64,000 nt of DNA from Gnetum montanum (lineage: Eukaryota > Streptophyta > Gnetopsida > Gnetales > Gnetaceae): NCBI GenBank assembly GCA_015680685.1, contig MNCI01030412.1, positions 23,756 to 87,755 of the forward strand, given 5' to 3'. Below, in pieces: positions 44,641 through 55,436 of this stretch. The notes under the pieces were generated by a model. That model did no database searches. It saw only the letters and a list, made by a program, of their open reading frames with translations, and was not told where the DNA came from. Position numbers and translations under genes: made by a program. Numbering within the stretch: position 1 is the first letter of the stretch; the number at the start of each line of letters is the position of its first letter.

Positions 44641-46562
44641 TTTTTGGATCTCCTCCTTCCAACTTAATCATGAGCGATATGGCTATCCATGTTGAATCAA
44701 ACACAATGACTTCTCAATTTTTCATTTTTCTATTTTTCAGAGTTTTTATTTTACATCATTTTTAGTACATTTTCCCTTATTTAGTTTGGATTTTTCTTAT
44801 GTTTTTCTTTATTACTACTAGGATTTCATGCAACTATAGCTCTCAATTGATGCTGGTTTGTACTATAATGATATTTAATTGCTAATTTCTAGATTCTATC
44901 TTTGAATTTTGATGTTGATAGCTAAGACATGGTTTCTTTTCATGATAAAAAATAGTGAGTCCACTTCATCCACCCATCCACAAAACTCTATGGTGTTCCC
45001 TTGTTTTGGAAGTATGAGGTCCCTTCGTAAATGAAACTTTTAATGAACTTGTAAGCTTGGTAGTTTCCAAACTTGGGAAGGATTAAATGGATAGACAAAT
45101 ATATGACTTCAAAGGGATTTGATGCTATTTGTGCTTGTCTATCCTCTTGGATGCATGAGTATTTCCATAGATTTCTCACCATTCTACTACTAACCAATAA
45201 TAGAAAACTAAGTCCTTACATGGTGTGGTTCCCATTAAAAAATCTAAAAATAATAATAATGGGAATTTAGAGCACAACCCTTAGATAGAATAATGGGCTA
45301 CAAGCACTGGTTGTGGAACTAGAAAGACATGCTCCCATGCTTGAATGCCCCCTCTAACTAAGGCCCATCTCACTTCTTCCTTTTCATTTCTTCTTCTTTA
45401 TGAATGATGATTTATCTTTGGGGATATTCTTGTGCCTTGGGGGTGGATGAGTCTAAGTGTATCAATTCAAGGTGATTGATAGTGGTTGGTTTTAATTTGG
45501 ACTAAGGATGGATGTTATCAAGTCATATTAACCACAAAATCCATAAGGACTTCATGTGACCATGAAATGGGACTTCATTCCACACTCTATTTCATCTACC
45601 TATGGTTCTTATAACTCAGCTCACTACCTTTTCTCATGTTCATTCAATGTCTTGTCTAGATATAGTCAAACTTCTTTGGTAGTTTCTTTGGTGATTTGGT
45701 TCTTAACTAACAATAGCCATTAATCACCCATTGGGCCCACAAACTCCTTGGTTTAAGGACATGCAAGGGTACTAAGGACATAAGCCTGATATGGGAAGGA
45801 CCCACTTGCATACTCCTTGGTTGGGTTGGTTAAGTTTCTTATTCCTTAGGCATTTTTTGCATTCAAATATTTTGTTCTCCACATTGATTAGATCCATTTG
45901 TGCACTCTTTCATTCAATTTCTCAACATAAAATCTCCCCTTCTATAAATTATCTAGCCCTCTTCATGCATTTCATCATTATGTTGGCTCTTATAACTCCT
46001 TATGAACTTCAGTTTGATGTAGAAGCTCTTTATTTTTTTGTTTTTTTCAATGGTAAAAAATTCTATCTATTAATTGCAATGACAAGATACCATTAATGTA
46101 GCCTACAGTGTCAATGCAACCTTGTTTATGTGGCACAAAAAGTATATATATAGTGCAACACTTAGTGAATTGTTTTCCATTTGATTCAAAATGAGAGAGG
46201 AGTTTTTGCTATTTCTAGAGCCCAAAACCTTCCAAAGCCCATATCTCATAAACCTCTTATCCAATTAACCTTGTCCTTTAGTCCTACGGCTACCAAAGGT
46301 GATCTCTATGTTGTGGGAACCATAAAGCTTAGGTTTCTAACCTCCACAAGGTTTAACTAATAAAATAATATTAAAATCACTAATTCATAAGATTTAAACC
46401 TTTCCAACAAACTTTCGTAGACATCTAAATGAAATAATGATAAAATAATCAAATTTTCCATGATCACAATTTAACTAAGTGTAACTAAGCCAAAGAGGTA
46501 AGGTATCAAAAATGTTTAAGTTACATGCCAAACACTAATCCTCTGTCATGTTGTGATTATAG
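44640..46562 (+). other. Non-coding region between pol and ORF3 of element D
   Basis: No coding frame. Similar to E 53460-54900 over long stretches (for example TAGAAAGACATG and CCTCTAACTAAGGCCC) and in landmarks to A and B. It ends with TGTGATTATAG at 46552-46562. The 101-codon frame at 45791 is not conserved. Confidence 0.65.
46552..46562 (+). promoter_or_regulatory. Splice-acceptor-like TGTGATTATAG before ORF3 of element D
   Basis: Identical to the 11 bases before ORF3 in A and B. Confidence 0.5.
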
Positions 46563-49343
46563 ATGGCACCTAGACTAAGGTAAAAATGTGGATAGGAAGC
46601 AAGACCATCCTAACTGAGGGACAAGTAGCCTAGAATAGCAAGGGATCAATAGTTAGAATGATCCCAAGAGCAAGTAGTTGAAATGCATGCAATAAGTCCT
46701 CTTCATGAGGAGCCCAAAGTGGAATCTTTTTGACAAATTCCTAAAGCTAAAATAGAGAAATCCCATCAAGATGACGCTCCAAGACCAAGGACAAACCTTG
46801 TGGTCACCTTGACGAATGTCTACCTTAATCAAATTAAGGGTAAGAAGATTCAATGTTTGGTTCTCCAAGAGTCAAACTTTGATACCTTCTTGGACTTTGC
46901 TCTAGAAGAAGTCAAAAATTAGTTGCAAACTTCTCCCATGTGGCCTATTATAACCTCTAGTGGAGAATGGTACATGGAAGAAACATATCTCTTCTAGAAC
47001 AATAGGTAGGCTAATGCCACTATGAAAATCAAGGACATCAATGTGTGCTACTCTATGGAGGCCATCTCTTAGGTCCTTGGGTTGCTAGAAACTGAGACAA
47101 CCTTAGCAAAAATTTTGACACAAGCAAACTAGAGGTAAAGAAGGAGTGGATCTAGAAATGCTATGGAGTTGAATGCAAGGAATATGGTATGCTTACAATG
47201 GCAGAGCGAGCATACTTTAAGATCATAGCCTACCACCTCAATCTGACAATGAGGCCAAGTAAGGTGATAGCCTTCTCTACCTATTTGTGCTTCACTATGA
47301 GCAGGAAATTTCTTGTCAATATCCCATAGCTAATATATCTTGAGATACAAAGGTGCTTCAAGGAAAATAAGCATGGGAGAAAGGCACTCCCCTTTTCATG
47401 ATTGATCTAAAAATTATGCAAAAGGAGAGAGAGCCCACTACTCAAATGATTCACTTCAACATGCTCCTATTTCCTTTTGGGTAGAAATGATGAAAGAAAA
47501 GTTACCTAATAAGATGTAAGAAGAGGAGCTACCACCACCACCACCCACTCATGAGATAATGCTAGAGGATCATGCTACCATGGAACACATGCAGAAACTC
47601 TGTAAGCAACTCCTACAGTAGCAATAGGTAAGACTAAGTGGTGATCCATCTATCTACTAACAAAACCTACATCAATTGAACGAGGTCACTCATACCATCA
47701 GCTAGTTGTAGGATACAGCACCAACAATAATTTCTAGAGATCTCTGGAAATGTTGCTACCTTTTCAATGTGCCTAAGGGAAGGCAATGAGGCAATTATCA
47801 TAGTGATGCAGCACCAAGGATAGAAAACAACAGCTGAGGTGGTGGCTAATCAAGTGGACAAAGCACTCAATGCTCCTACAACATTTGTGCCAAATATTGC
47901 TACACTTAGAGATGTCCAAATGTTTGTAGAAGTAGTAAATGGAAGATTCAGCATAGCCCAACATGAGGAATTTTTGGAATGACTGGTGAAAATTGGGCAA
48001 CTGAATTTAGAGGTCTTTGATCTTCTAAATGAGATCATTACAACTTAGTTGGCACTGTTGAAGGCCAAGGGCAAGTACCTCATAACCAATGTCCAAGTAG
48101 AAGCAACCACTGCTAAAAATTGGTACTTCACTACTAAAGGTGTAGAATTACAAGCTTGCCTTACTAATCCCATAGTTCTCAACTAGGACATAACCATAGA
48201 TGAAGCTTTCTACATCTTTAAGAAAAACTTCAAGTGGCTGAGAATGCTAAGGAGACCGCGATCATTGATGAGTCCATAGTAGTAGAATTAGCTTATAATA
48301 CTAAAAAGGACTTATTGGAGATTCAAAAGAAGAATGCAATTCTAACCAAATATAACTATCGCCTACATAATGTTGAGCTCCATAAAGTTCAAATGGTTGA
48401 ATATATGAGACAATAGTAGGAGTAGCTTACCAAGGTAACAATGGACTTGCAGAGCTTGGTAGCAGAAATTTGTAATCTCTCAATAAAGGAGGTTTGTGCT
48501 CTTCTCTAGAAATCTATAATTGAGATCGCCGCCTAAATGAATGAGGCCCTTAAATTCAAAAGGTTCAAGAGCCATTATAGGGACCAAGTCATCCTTCAAA
48601 AAGAAATCAATAAAAAGAATATCTAACTAGCAAAAGCAAAAGTGAATGAGGCCCTCCAATAGCCCCAACAAGATGGTGACATGTGGCAACCCATCTTTGA
48701 TGGACTGAACACATACAACAAGGCAAAAATCTGCCTCAAGGAGCTATAAATCAAAGAGATGACAGAGTACATGGAGCTTGTCAACTTCTATCATGCAAAC
48801 TTGGCAATGCTAACTACCAGGAGGCCAAGGTTAGAACTGAAGAAGTAGGTGGCTAGGTCATACCTATTGTACAAGGCCAAGTTCAAGCATCACAAGGAAA
48901 CCAAGCAAAAGTTAGAAATGACCAATGCTAAACTTGATGTTCTTAGAGAATGCTTCACCAAGTAATAGTCAATAGTTAAGAACCTAGCCTTTAGAATGAG
49001 TGACTATCAAGAGTTGCAAAATGTTGTTAGGGTGTTTGATGTCAAACACAAATAATTTGTAGCTTGGTTTTTCAATGCAAAGGAGTTTTTTTCTACAATG
49101 CCATGTATGTGGAATGTTCCTATACTATTGCACATTGGTGATGTTGCATGAACTATGTATAATCCCTAAAGTAAGAAAGAGAAGATGATAGCATAGCTAG
49201 ATGCTTTTCATCTTCCTCCAATAGTCACAACTATAGCCAGATAGCCTCAATTGCAATAGCCTCAACCACAATAGTTGTGTGCACAAAAGGCAAGAGAAGG
49301 TCCTTTGGCACCTCAAGAACCTCCACTACCTAGGATTTTTTGA
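46563..49343 (+). pseudogene. Element D ORF3 (927-codon span)
   Basis: The span from ATG to the final TGA is an exact multiple of three, though stops and some frame changes occur inside. The N-terminal third reads TNLVVTLTNVYLNQIKGKKI, FDTFLDFALEEVKN, then in a neighbouring frame CKEYGMLTMAERAYFKIIAY, FSTYLCFTMSRKFLVNIP and FKENKHGRKALPFS. The middle (about 47560-48930) is rich in Glu, Lys, Ala and Leu, for example LEIQKKNAILTKYNYRLHNV, and looks largely coiled-coil. The C-terminal end reads FVAWFFNAKEFFSTMPCMWN then VPILLHIGD, matching the ORF3 miniatures of A and B, and finishes Pro/Gln-rich. No signal peptide or membrane segment is evident, so an envelope role is not supported. Function unknown. 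Confidence 0.65.
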
Positions 49344-49592
49344 TTTTCTCTATGTCTTCAAGTTGCCAAAGGGGTTTTGCTATCATTTTTTGTAATGGTG
49401 TTCAGTTTTGTTGTCATGAACACCAATTTTTGTAAAAATTATAAATTTGTACACTTGGGTACTTATTGTTAGTTGAGTCAATGTGTATGTTAGTCAGTCA
49501 ATTAATACTCCTGTACCTTCCCAAAATTTTATAAAGAACTTGTTCCTCTTTATGTTCACTCAAAGATGAGTTTTCATTCAATTGTGCAGGTA

Positions 49593-49680
49593 TGATAAGT
49601 TGCAATTGATTAGATCATGTCGATGTAAACCCATCGATGTGTATGCATCAACATGATCTTTTCGACACATACCTATCAAN
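49593..49680 (+). repeat. Start of the 3' LTR of element D (cut at a single n)
   Basis: TGATAAGTTGCAATTGATT after the purine-containing GTGCAGGTA; it continues with CCATCGATGTG, GCATCAACATGATC and TCGACACAT, the U3 words of the 5' LTR. The rest is missing. Confidence 0.8.
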
Positions 49681-49843
49681 CATTCTAAAGGCTAGGTTCT
49701 TAACTATTGACTATTACTTGGTGAAGCGTTCTCTAAGAACATCAAGTTTAGCATTGGTCATTTCTAACTTTTGCTTGGTTTCCTTGTGATGCTTGAACTT
49801 GGCCTTGTACAATAGGTATGACCTAGCCACCTACTTCTTCAGT
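49681..49843 (-). other. Inverted scaffold piece, copy of 48836-48998
   Basis: 163 bases between two single n, the reverse complement of 48836-48998 in ORF3 with one difference seen by eye. Most likely a small redundant or allelic contig placed here by scaffolding. Confidence 0.8.
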
Positions 49844-49870
49844 NAACCCTTAAAAATTAATCTAGATTTC

Positions 49871-49890
49871 CACACTCCCCCACAAGCTAG
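49871..49890 (-). other. Polypurine tract of the minus-strand copia remnant
   Basis: Minus strand CTTGTGGGGGAG followed by TGTGGAAATC, the usual copia PPT-LTR junction (compare the common GGGGGAGTGTTGG form). Confidence 0.75.
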
Positions 49891-49899
49891 GCTATAGAT

Positions 49900-50600
49900 G
49901 TTGAGGAGACCAAGCTTGGATTCAAGTTCTCTGAAGTTAGTTCTAGAAAGAGCCTTAGTTAGGATGTCAGCTATTTGATTTTTGGTAGGAGCATAATCAA
50001 TTGAGATCATCCCCTCTTCTATATTTTCTTTGATGAAGTGCATTTCTATCTTCACATGTTTTTTTTTGGTCATGATGTATTGAGTTCTTGGCTATGCTAA
50101 TAGTCGCTTGATTATTGCATAATAATTTGATGGAATTTGTATTTTGGATTTTGAGCTCATGAAATAGTCTCTTTAGCCATATTCCTTCACATATCCCTTG
50201 TTCCATAGCTCTAAATTCTACCTCAGCATTGCTACAGGCTACTATAGGTTATTTCTTGCTACTCCATGTGATGAGGTTTCTAAAGACAAAGATATAGTAT
50301 CCTAATGTTGATCTTCTATCAATCTTGAAGCCTACCCAATTAGCATCTATAAATATCTTGATATCTCTAGTCGATGTCTTCTTGAAGTATAGACCTTCAC
50401 CAGGGGCACCTTTTAGATACCTTAGAATTTGGAACACTTTACTCATGTGTTCTTTAGCTAGGTTGTTCATGAATTGACTAATAGCACTAACCAAGAAAGT
50501 AATATCAGGTTTGGTATGAGAAAGATAGAAGTTTCCCAAAAAGCCTCTGATACCTTCCCTTGTCCAGTAGTGGATGCTTTTCATCTAAATTTGACTTACT
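49900..50600 (-). pseudogene. Copia RT tail and RNase H
   Basis: IRGFLGNFYLSHTKPDITFL, VFQILRYLKGAPGEGLYFKK, IFIDANWVGFKIDRRSTLGY (the DADW catalytic block, as DANW), then EQGICEGIWLKRLFHELKIQ, LLCNNQATISIAKNSIHHD and HVKIEMHFIKENIEEGMISI, ending ADILTKALSR and LGLLNIYSLACGG. The DADW/EAEY/HID/HFI order is clear. One frame change near 50060. Confidence 0.88.
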
Positions 50601-51301
50601 ATCTATTGGAGTGTCAGTTAGTTTACATCTAAGAATTCTAGTTTCCTTGAGTAAGTCTAGAACATATTTACATTATGAGATTAAAATTCCCATTTTTGAT
50701 CTTCCTATTTCCATTCCAAGGAAATATTTTAGATTTCCCAAGTCCTTTATCTCAAATTCTTGAGCAAGGAAGTTCTTCAAGGTGGCTATTTCTCTTTCAT
50801 CATTCCGAATCAAGATGATATCATCAACATAGACAATAATGATGGATGTTATACCTTCATAAAATTGCTTGACAAACATAGTATGATCTATTTGGCATTG
50901 TGAATATCCATGTCTCTTTATAGTCTCTACAAATTGATCAAACCATGCATGTGGAGATTGTTTAGGATCATAAAGAGATTTCTTCAACTTGCATACCTTG
51001 TTGACATTTTCTATAGACTTGATACCTTATGGAATGTCCATGTAAACTTCCTCTTCAATATCTCCATTCAAGAATGCATGTTTGACATCCAATTAGTGTA
51101 GAGGCCAATCAAGATTAGCTACAAGGGATAGAAGAACTTGAATGGTATTTAATTTGGAAACTAATGTGAAAGTTTCCTTGTAATCAATTCCATAAGATTG
51201 TGTAAATCCCTTGGCCACAAGGCAAGCTTTGCATCTATCAATACTTCCATCTACCATGTATTTAATCAAGAAGATCAATTTACATCCAATAGTATTTTTC
51301 C
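50600..51301 (-). pseudogene. Copia reverse transcriptase
   Basis: CLVAKGFTQSYGIDYKETFT, LLSLVANLDWPLH, LDVKHAFLNGDIEEEVYMDI, then the open frame 50987-50673 with KKSLYDPKQSPHAWFDQFVE and IIIVYVDDIILI: the catalytic YVDD is intact. LGNLKYFLGMEIGRSKMGI follows. The N-terminal end of RT is replaced at 51301 by gypsy sequence. Confidence 0.88.
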
Positions 51302-51985
51302 TTGAAGTTATCCAAGGAATTACCCATCAACTAAAAACTATCAAAGATATTCAACCATTCCTTGGACATACTGGCTACTATAGGAGATTTATTGAGAACT
51401 TTTCAAATATTTCCAAACCATTGGTGGAATTACCAAAAAAGGATGTACCTTTCGAGTGGACCAAGGAATATGAATTAGCTTTTAAAATTATAAAATAGAA
51501 GCTAGTAGAAACACCCAGTCTACAAGCTCCTAACTGNCTAAAATAGAAGCTAGTAGAAACACCCAGTCTACAAGCTCCTAACTGGTCCAAACCATTCCAT
51601 ATCATGACTAACGCATATGACTATGCCTTAGGAGCCATACTTACATAGTTAGATGACTAGAAGCATCCTTATTACATCCACTATGCAAGTAGAAGTAGCA
51701 TTGGTGCACAACTTAACTACACTACCATAGAAAAAGAATTAATGGCTATAATGTTTTCACTAGAAAAGTTTACACACTATGTATTAGGATATAAAGTATA
51801 TATACATATAGATCATAGTGCAATAAGGTTCCTCATGAATAGGCCAATGGTAAGCCCTTGTATCATACGATGGCTTGTAATCTTATAAGATTTCGATCTT
51901 ACAATGATTGATCGCAAGGGCACCAAGAATGTAGTTGCTGATTATTTATCTCAATTTTCATGGAACAACAAAGAGGATGAGTATC
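51302..51985 (+). pseudogene. Element E RT end and RNase H
   Basis: KTIKDIQPFLGHTGYYRRFI, then KPLVELPKKDVPFEWTKEYE, MTNAYDYALGAILT, LNYTTIEKELMAIMFSLEKF, YKVYIHIDHSAIRFLMN and DRKGTKNVVADYLSQF. These are the gypsy RT tether and RNase H blocks (D-x-x-x-Y-A-x-G, E-K-E, D-H). The join at 51537 duplicates 46 bases (51491-51536 and 51539-51584). Confidence 0.85.
51491..51584. repeat. Artefactual 46-base duplication around a single n (51537)
   Basis: AGAAGCTAGTAGAAACACCC and its surroundings are exactly repeated on both sides of the n. Inside a coding region it creates a false insertion. Confidence 0.9.
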
Positions 51986-51989
51986 CAAT

Positions 51990-53460
51990 TTTTGATCATT
52001 TCCCTAATGAATTCCTCTTTTCTCGTGTAGTGAACAATCAATCACCCATGGAGAAAAACTGGTATAGTAGCATTCTTACCTATCTCCTCACCCAACAAAC
52101 ACCATAAGAGTTAAACCTTAAGAAGAAACAATAGTTTCTTCACTGAGCCAAGTACTTTATGGAGATCAATGGGCAACTTTAAAAAGTGTGTCCCAATGGC
52201 TTGGTTTGATGGTGTGTTCCCAATATAGATCAACTGCGAGTTCTCCAAGATGCTCATGAGGGTCCTTGTGGGGGTCATTACACTAGGAGGCAAATGGCCA
52301 TCAAGATCCTGCTTGTAGGATATTATTGGCCAACATTATTTTGAGATGCCCATCATTTCGTCCAATCTTTTGAGTACTATCAATATGATGGGGGAATGAC
52401 TACTAGAATGAAGCATCCACAACAATGGATTCAACCATTAGAACCCTTCAACATTTGAGGAATTAATTTTATGGGGCCGATTACACCAATGTCCAATGGA
52501 AAAGATTATATTATTGTTTTCATTAATTACCTAGCAAAATGGGCCAAGGTAGTTGTTGTTAAAGATTGTACATCATCTATAACTGCATGATTTGTTCAAC
52601 AACAAATCATAAACAGGTTTGGTGTGTTGCATGCACTTATTTCAAATAATGGTACACACTTCATAGGTACAACTTTTTGGAAATTAATGCAACACTTAGG
52701 GGTTGAGCATAAATTAACTACATCATACCACCCCTAAGCGAATGGTCAAGCAGAATTCACCAACAGGGAGATTACGAAGATATTGACAAGAACCATTAGC
52801 AAGTTTAGGTGAGATTGGAGACTAAACTAAATGATGCTCTTTGGGTATACCGCTCCACATGGAAACTCCCTATAGGCTACTCTCCCTATGAGTTAGTGTA
52901 TGGTAAATTACCAATGCTTTCCATTCAAACTGAGCTCCGTACACTATCCATGGCATGTGACCTAAACCTTGACCTTGATCTAGCACAGAAACAATGGTTA
53001 GTAACCCTTAATTTGCTAGATGAAAACATACTAGCTACCCTATCATCTAACAAATTTCACAAGGCATTTAATAAGCAGTGTCATGACCTAAGGATTAGGA
53101 AAGTTAAATATCAATCGGGAGATAANATTTCATGACCTAAGGATTAGGAAAGTTAAATATCAATCGGGAGATAAGGTTCTCTACTGGATTCCCACACATG
53201 TACCAAAACGTACTAAATTTCAAACACTGTGGTAAGGAACTTATATTATTTATGCAACTTGTCCTTCAAAGGCCATGAAATTATACAAACCTAAGAGCCC
53301 ATACAAGAAATTGTTGGTCAACATGCAACAAACCAAACCTTTTCATGAGCTTAGGATAGCCAGTACACATGCTACCTCTGTTAGTGGACAACCTTACATA
53401 CTATTTCAGATCTCCTCCTTCCAACTCAGTCATGGGGGAGATGGCTATCTATGCTAACCA
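51990..53460 (+). pseudogene. Element E integrase
   Basis: FLFSRVVNNQSPMEKNWYSS, LQDAHEGPCGGHYTRRQMA (His zinc region), then INFMGPITPMSNGKDYII (first Asp replaced by Asn), FGVLHALISNNGTHFIGTTF (second Asp replaced), LTTSYHP, ANGQAEFTNREITKIL (catalytic Glu kept in the QAE region), LWVYRSTWKLPIGYSPYELV and VKYQSGDKVLYWIPTHVP. The order is complete to the C-terminal GPY-like part. Two catalytic aspartates altered plus stops make it inactive. Confidence 0.85.
53081..53174. repeat. Artefactual 45-base duplication around a single n (53126)
   Basis: 53081-53125 and 53130-53174 are identical; the second copy continues the true reading. Confidence 0.9.
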
Positions 53461-54924
53461 TTTAAGGCCCTCAGTTATTTTTGAATTTTTGTTTTACACA
53501 CTTTTGTTTTACAAATTTTTCCAACTTTTCTTATTATTGTTTTACACCATTGTTCATATTTTTACTATTTGTTTGATTGCTTGATTTACTTTTATTCATC
53601 ATCCAATAAGTGCTCATGATGGTGGATTGAATTATATCATATTGATTACTAATGTTTGATTTTTACCTCTGAATTATGATGTTGATATTAAGGTATGGTT
53701 CTTTTGGTAAAAAAAGGCAATGAGTCTATGTCGTCCACTCATCCATACAACTTTATGATCTCCTTTGGCTTGGAACTGTACAACCCTATTTTTCTAAGTA
53801 AACTTTTAACGAATTGGTCGTTGGGTACTTTTCAAACCAAGGAAAGACTCAAAAAGGATGAAAAGAATGTGACTTCAAGGGGATTCGATGCATTTGAGTT
53901 GGCCATTCTCTTGGGTTCTTGGATGCTTTTTCTTGGGTTTTCCACCATTCTGACATTGTTCAAATATCAAGAAGCCGAGTGAATAAAAATAAGTCTTTGC
54001 ATGATGTGGTTCTCACACATAAATATAAAAAAAAGAAAAAAAAACAACAAAAAAAAAAGAAAAAAATGTGTGAGAATTCAAAGCACACCCCTTAGACATA
54101 ATAAAGCAATATGGGCTACAAGCACTAGTTATGGACCTAGAAAGACATGTTACTCATGCCTACAGGTTCCCTCTAACTAAGGCCCTTTCTCGCTTCCTGC
54201 TTCTCCATCTTGCTCTCCTCGGAATGGTGGTGACTCTTTGTGGAAGCATTCTTGTTGCCTCAAGAGGATGGATTGGCCAAGTGTATTGATGCAAGGTCAC
54301 TGAATGTGGTTGGTTTGAGTCTATATTTTGGATGAGTTCTACTTAGTTATCTTAACCATGAAATACACAAGGGGATTTACATAATTATGTTCTTGGGATT
54401 TCATCCCATTCTCTCCTCTCCATCTTTCTTCCCATTTTCCACCTCATTGCCAGTTTTATCATTAGTCCATTCTAGGTTGATGCATTATTTTTCTTTGGTG
54501 AATTCTTGTGGGTAAGTTTTTAACTCTTGCTTCCAAATGACATTCCTAGAGCCTACATACTCTTTAGTTTGTGGGTTTGTTAGGGCATAAAAGGCATGAT
54601 CTTGCTTTGGGGAGGACCTATTGGCATTCCTTTTTTGGTATAATTGTTAACTTATTTTCCTTAAACATTTCCTACAATCAATCATTTCTTGTTTCATCCC
54701 CATCCATGGCATCTATTTTATTGGCGTCACTAGTGTTATTTCTCCCATCTTTCTTGTTCCTCATATTTTTCCATCTTATAGCTAGTAGAGGTTCGCTCTT
54801 AATTGTGGGGGCTATGGCACAAATTTTTTAAATTTTTCCATTTTACTATTCACCTAACCCCTACACCTTGGGTAGTCACCAGTGATAAATCTTCGAACTA
54901 GTTTCTGCCATAACCACAACTCAG
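53460..54924 (+). other. Non-coding 3' region of element E
   Basis: Aligns by eye with D 44640-46150 and, in landmarks, with A and B: GTGACTTCAAGGGGATT at 53870, an A-rich purine tract at 54020-54070, CCTCTAACTAAGGCCC near 54170 and GGGGAGGACCTATTGGC at 54610. Frames at 53695 and 54571 are not conserved. Confidence 0.65.
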
Positions 54925-55200
54925 CCAATGCACCTCATATCGAGGCAAGGTATCAACTACATTGTGGTTTATCTATCCTTGCTCATTTGTGACTATGTTG
55001 TGTATGCAGATGGTGATCATATAAACAATGGACTAGGCTTGGAGGAAGCACTAAGGATGGACCATAATTGGAGCATTTACGAAAGGAGCAAGTTTGGTTC
55101 CATGGCTATGGATAAAAAACGGAAGGTGCAATCTCAGCATTGGTGGCAACACGCTCCATCTTCTTTTTCTCTCTCTTTTTCTCTTCAAGCTACAAAATAA
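54925..55200 (+). pseudogene. Possible ORF3 stub of element E
   Basis: This region stands where ORF3 stands in D. An acceptor-like GTGTATGCAG at 54999-55008 is followed by ATGGTGATC, and a frame with stops runs to about 55225. A different frame (54928-55200) is open for 90 codons. Neither shows the FVAW...PCxW block. It is either a truncated ORF3 or chance. Confidence 0.3.
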
Positions 55201-55339
55201 AGGCTTGGATGTCATTTATGTATGAGTGTTCATCACAATGGTTATGAACACTAATGTTGTACTATGCTTATTGATCCATTCACTAGGCACGTTGAGTCTA
55301 TCATACCATTCCACCGTGAGTTCTCAATTAGTTAANCAT

Positions 55340-55420
55340 TTATTCTAATTATTAAAGTGGTTACTCTAGTGGTTTATTCTAATTATTAGAGCGGTTACTC
55401 TAATTATTAGAGTAGTTGCT
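55340..55420 (+). promoter_or_regulatory. U3 word cluster of element E (CTAATTATTAGAG / GGTTACTCTA)
   Basis: Three copies of the palindromic CTAATTATTA(G/A)AG alternating with G(C/T)GGTTACTCTA in 80 bases, ending 10 bases before the TATA box. Same layout as in the GATATC LTRs but with different words. Confidence 0.5.
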
Positions 55421-55428
55421 CCCAAGTC

Positions 55429-55436
55429 TATAAATA
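55429..55436 (+). promoter_or_regulatory. TATA box of element E LTR
   Basis: TATAAATA after the word cluster. Confidence 0.65.

Larger units (their letters stand above)
37213..49680 (+). mobile_element. Element D: gypsy element with gag, pol and long ORF3
   Basis: 5' LTR (37213-38071), Asp-type PBS, gag, protease, RT-RNase H, integrase, a 1.9 kb non-coding stretch, an ORF3 span of 927 codons, and the start of a 3' LTR (49593-49680) that breaks at an n. About 12.5 kb as seen. The order, the PBS and the large third ORF are those of Athila/Tat-related plant gypsy elements. It is the only member here that has both pol and full-length ORF3, so it approximates the parent type of A and B. Every reading frame has stops. 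Confidence 0.85.
49845..51301 (-). mobile_element. Ty1/copia remnant, RT to LTR start
   Basis: Minus-strand copia piece with RT, RNase H, polypurine tract and the first 27 bases of the 3' LTR (TGTGGAAATCTAG at 49871 downward). It is cut by the n at 49844 on one side and joined abruptly to element E gypsy sequence near 51301 on the other. Confidence 0.85.

Noticed and set aside
46563-49343. ORF3 of element D as a retroviral-type envelope gene
   Set aside because: Position fits, but no signal peptide, membrane segment or cysteine-rich surface pattern is evident.
51211-51498. 95-codon plus-strand frame
   Set aside because: Runs across the copia/gypsy junction; only the gypsy part after 51302 is a real reading.
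51378-51605. Minus-strand frame with an exact internal repeat
   Set aside because: The repeat is created by the duplication around the n at 51537; the frame is antisense to RNase H.
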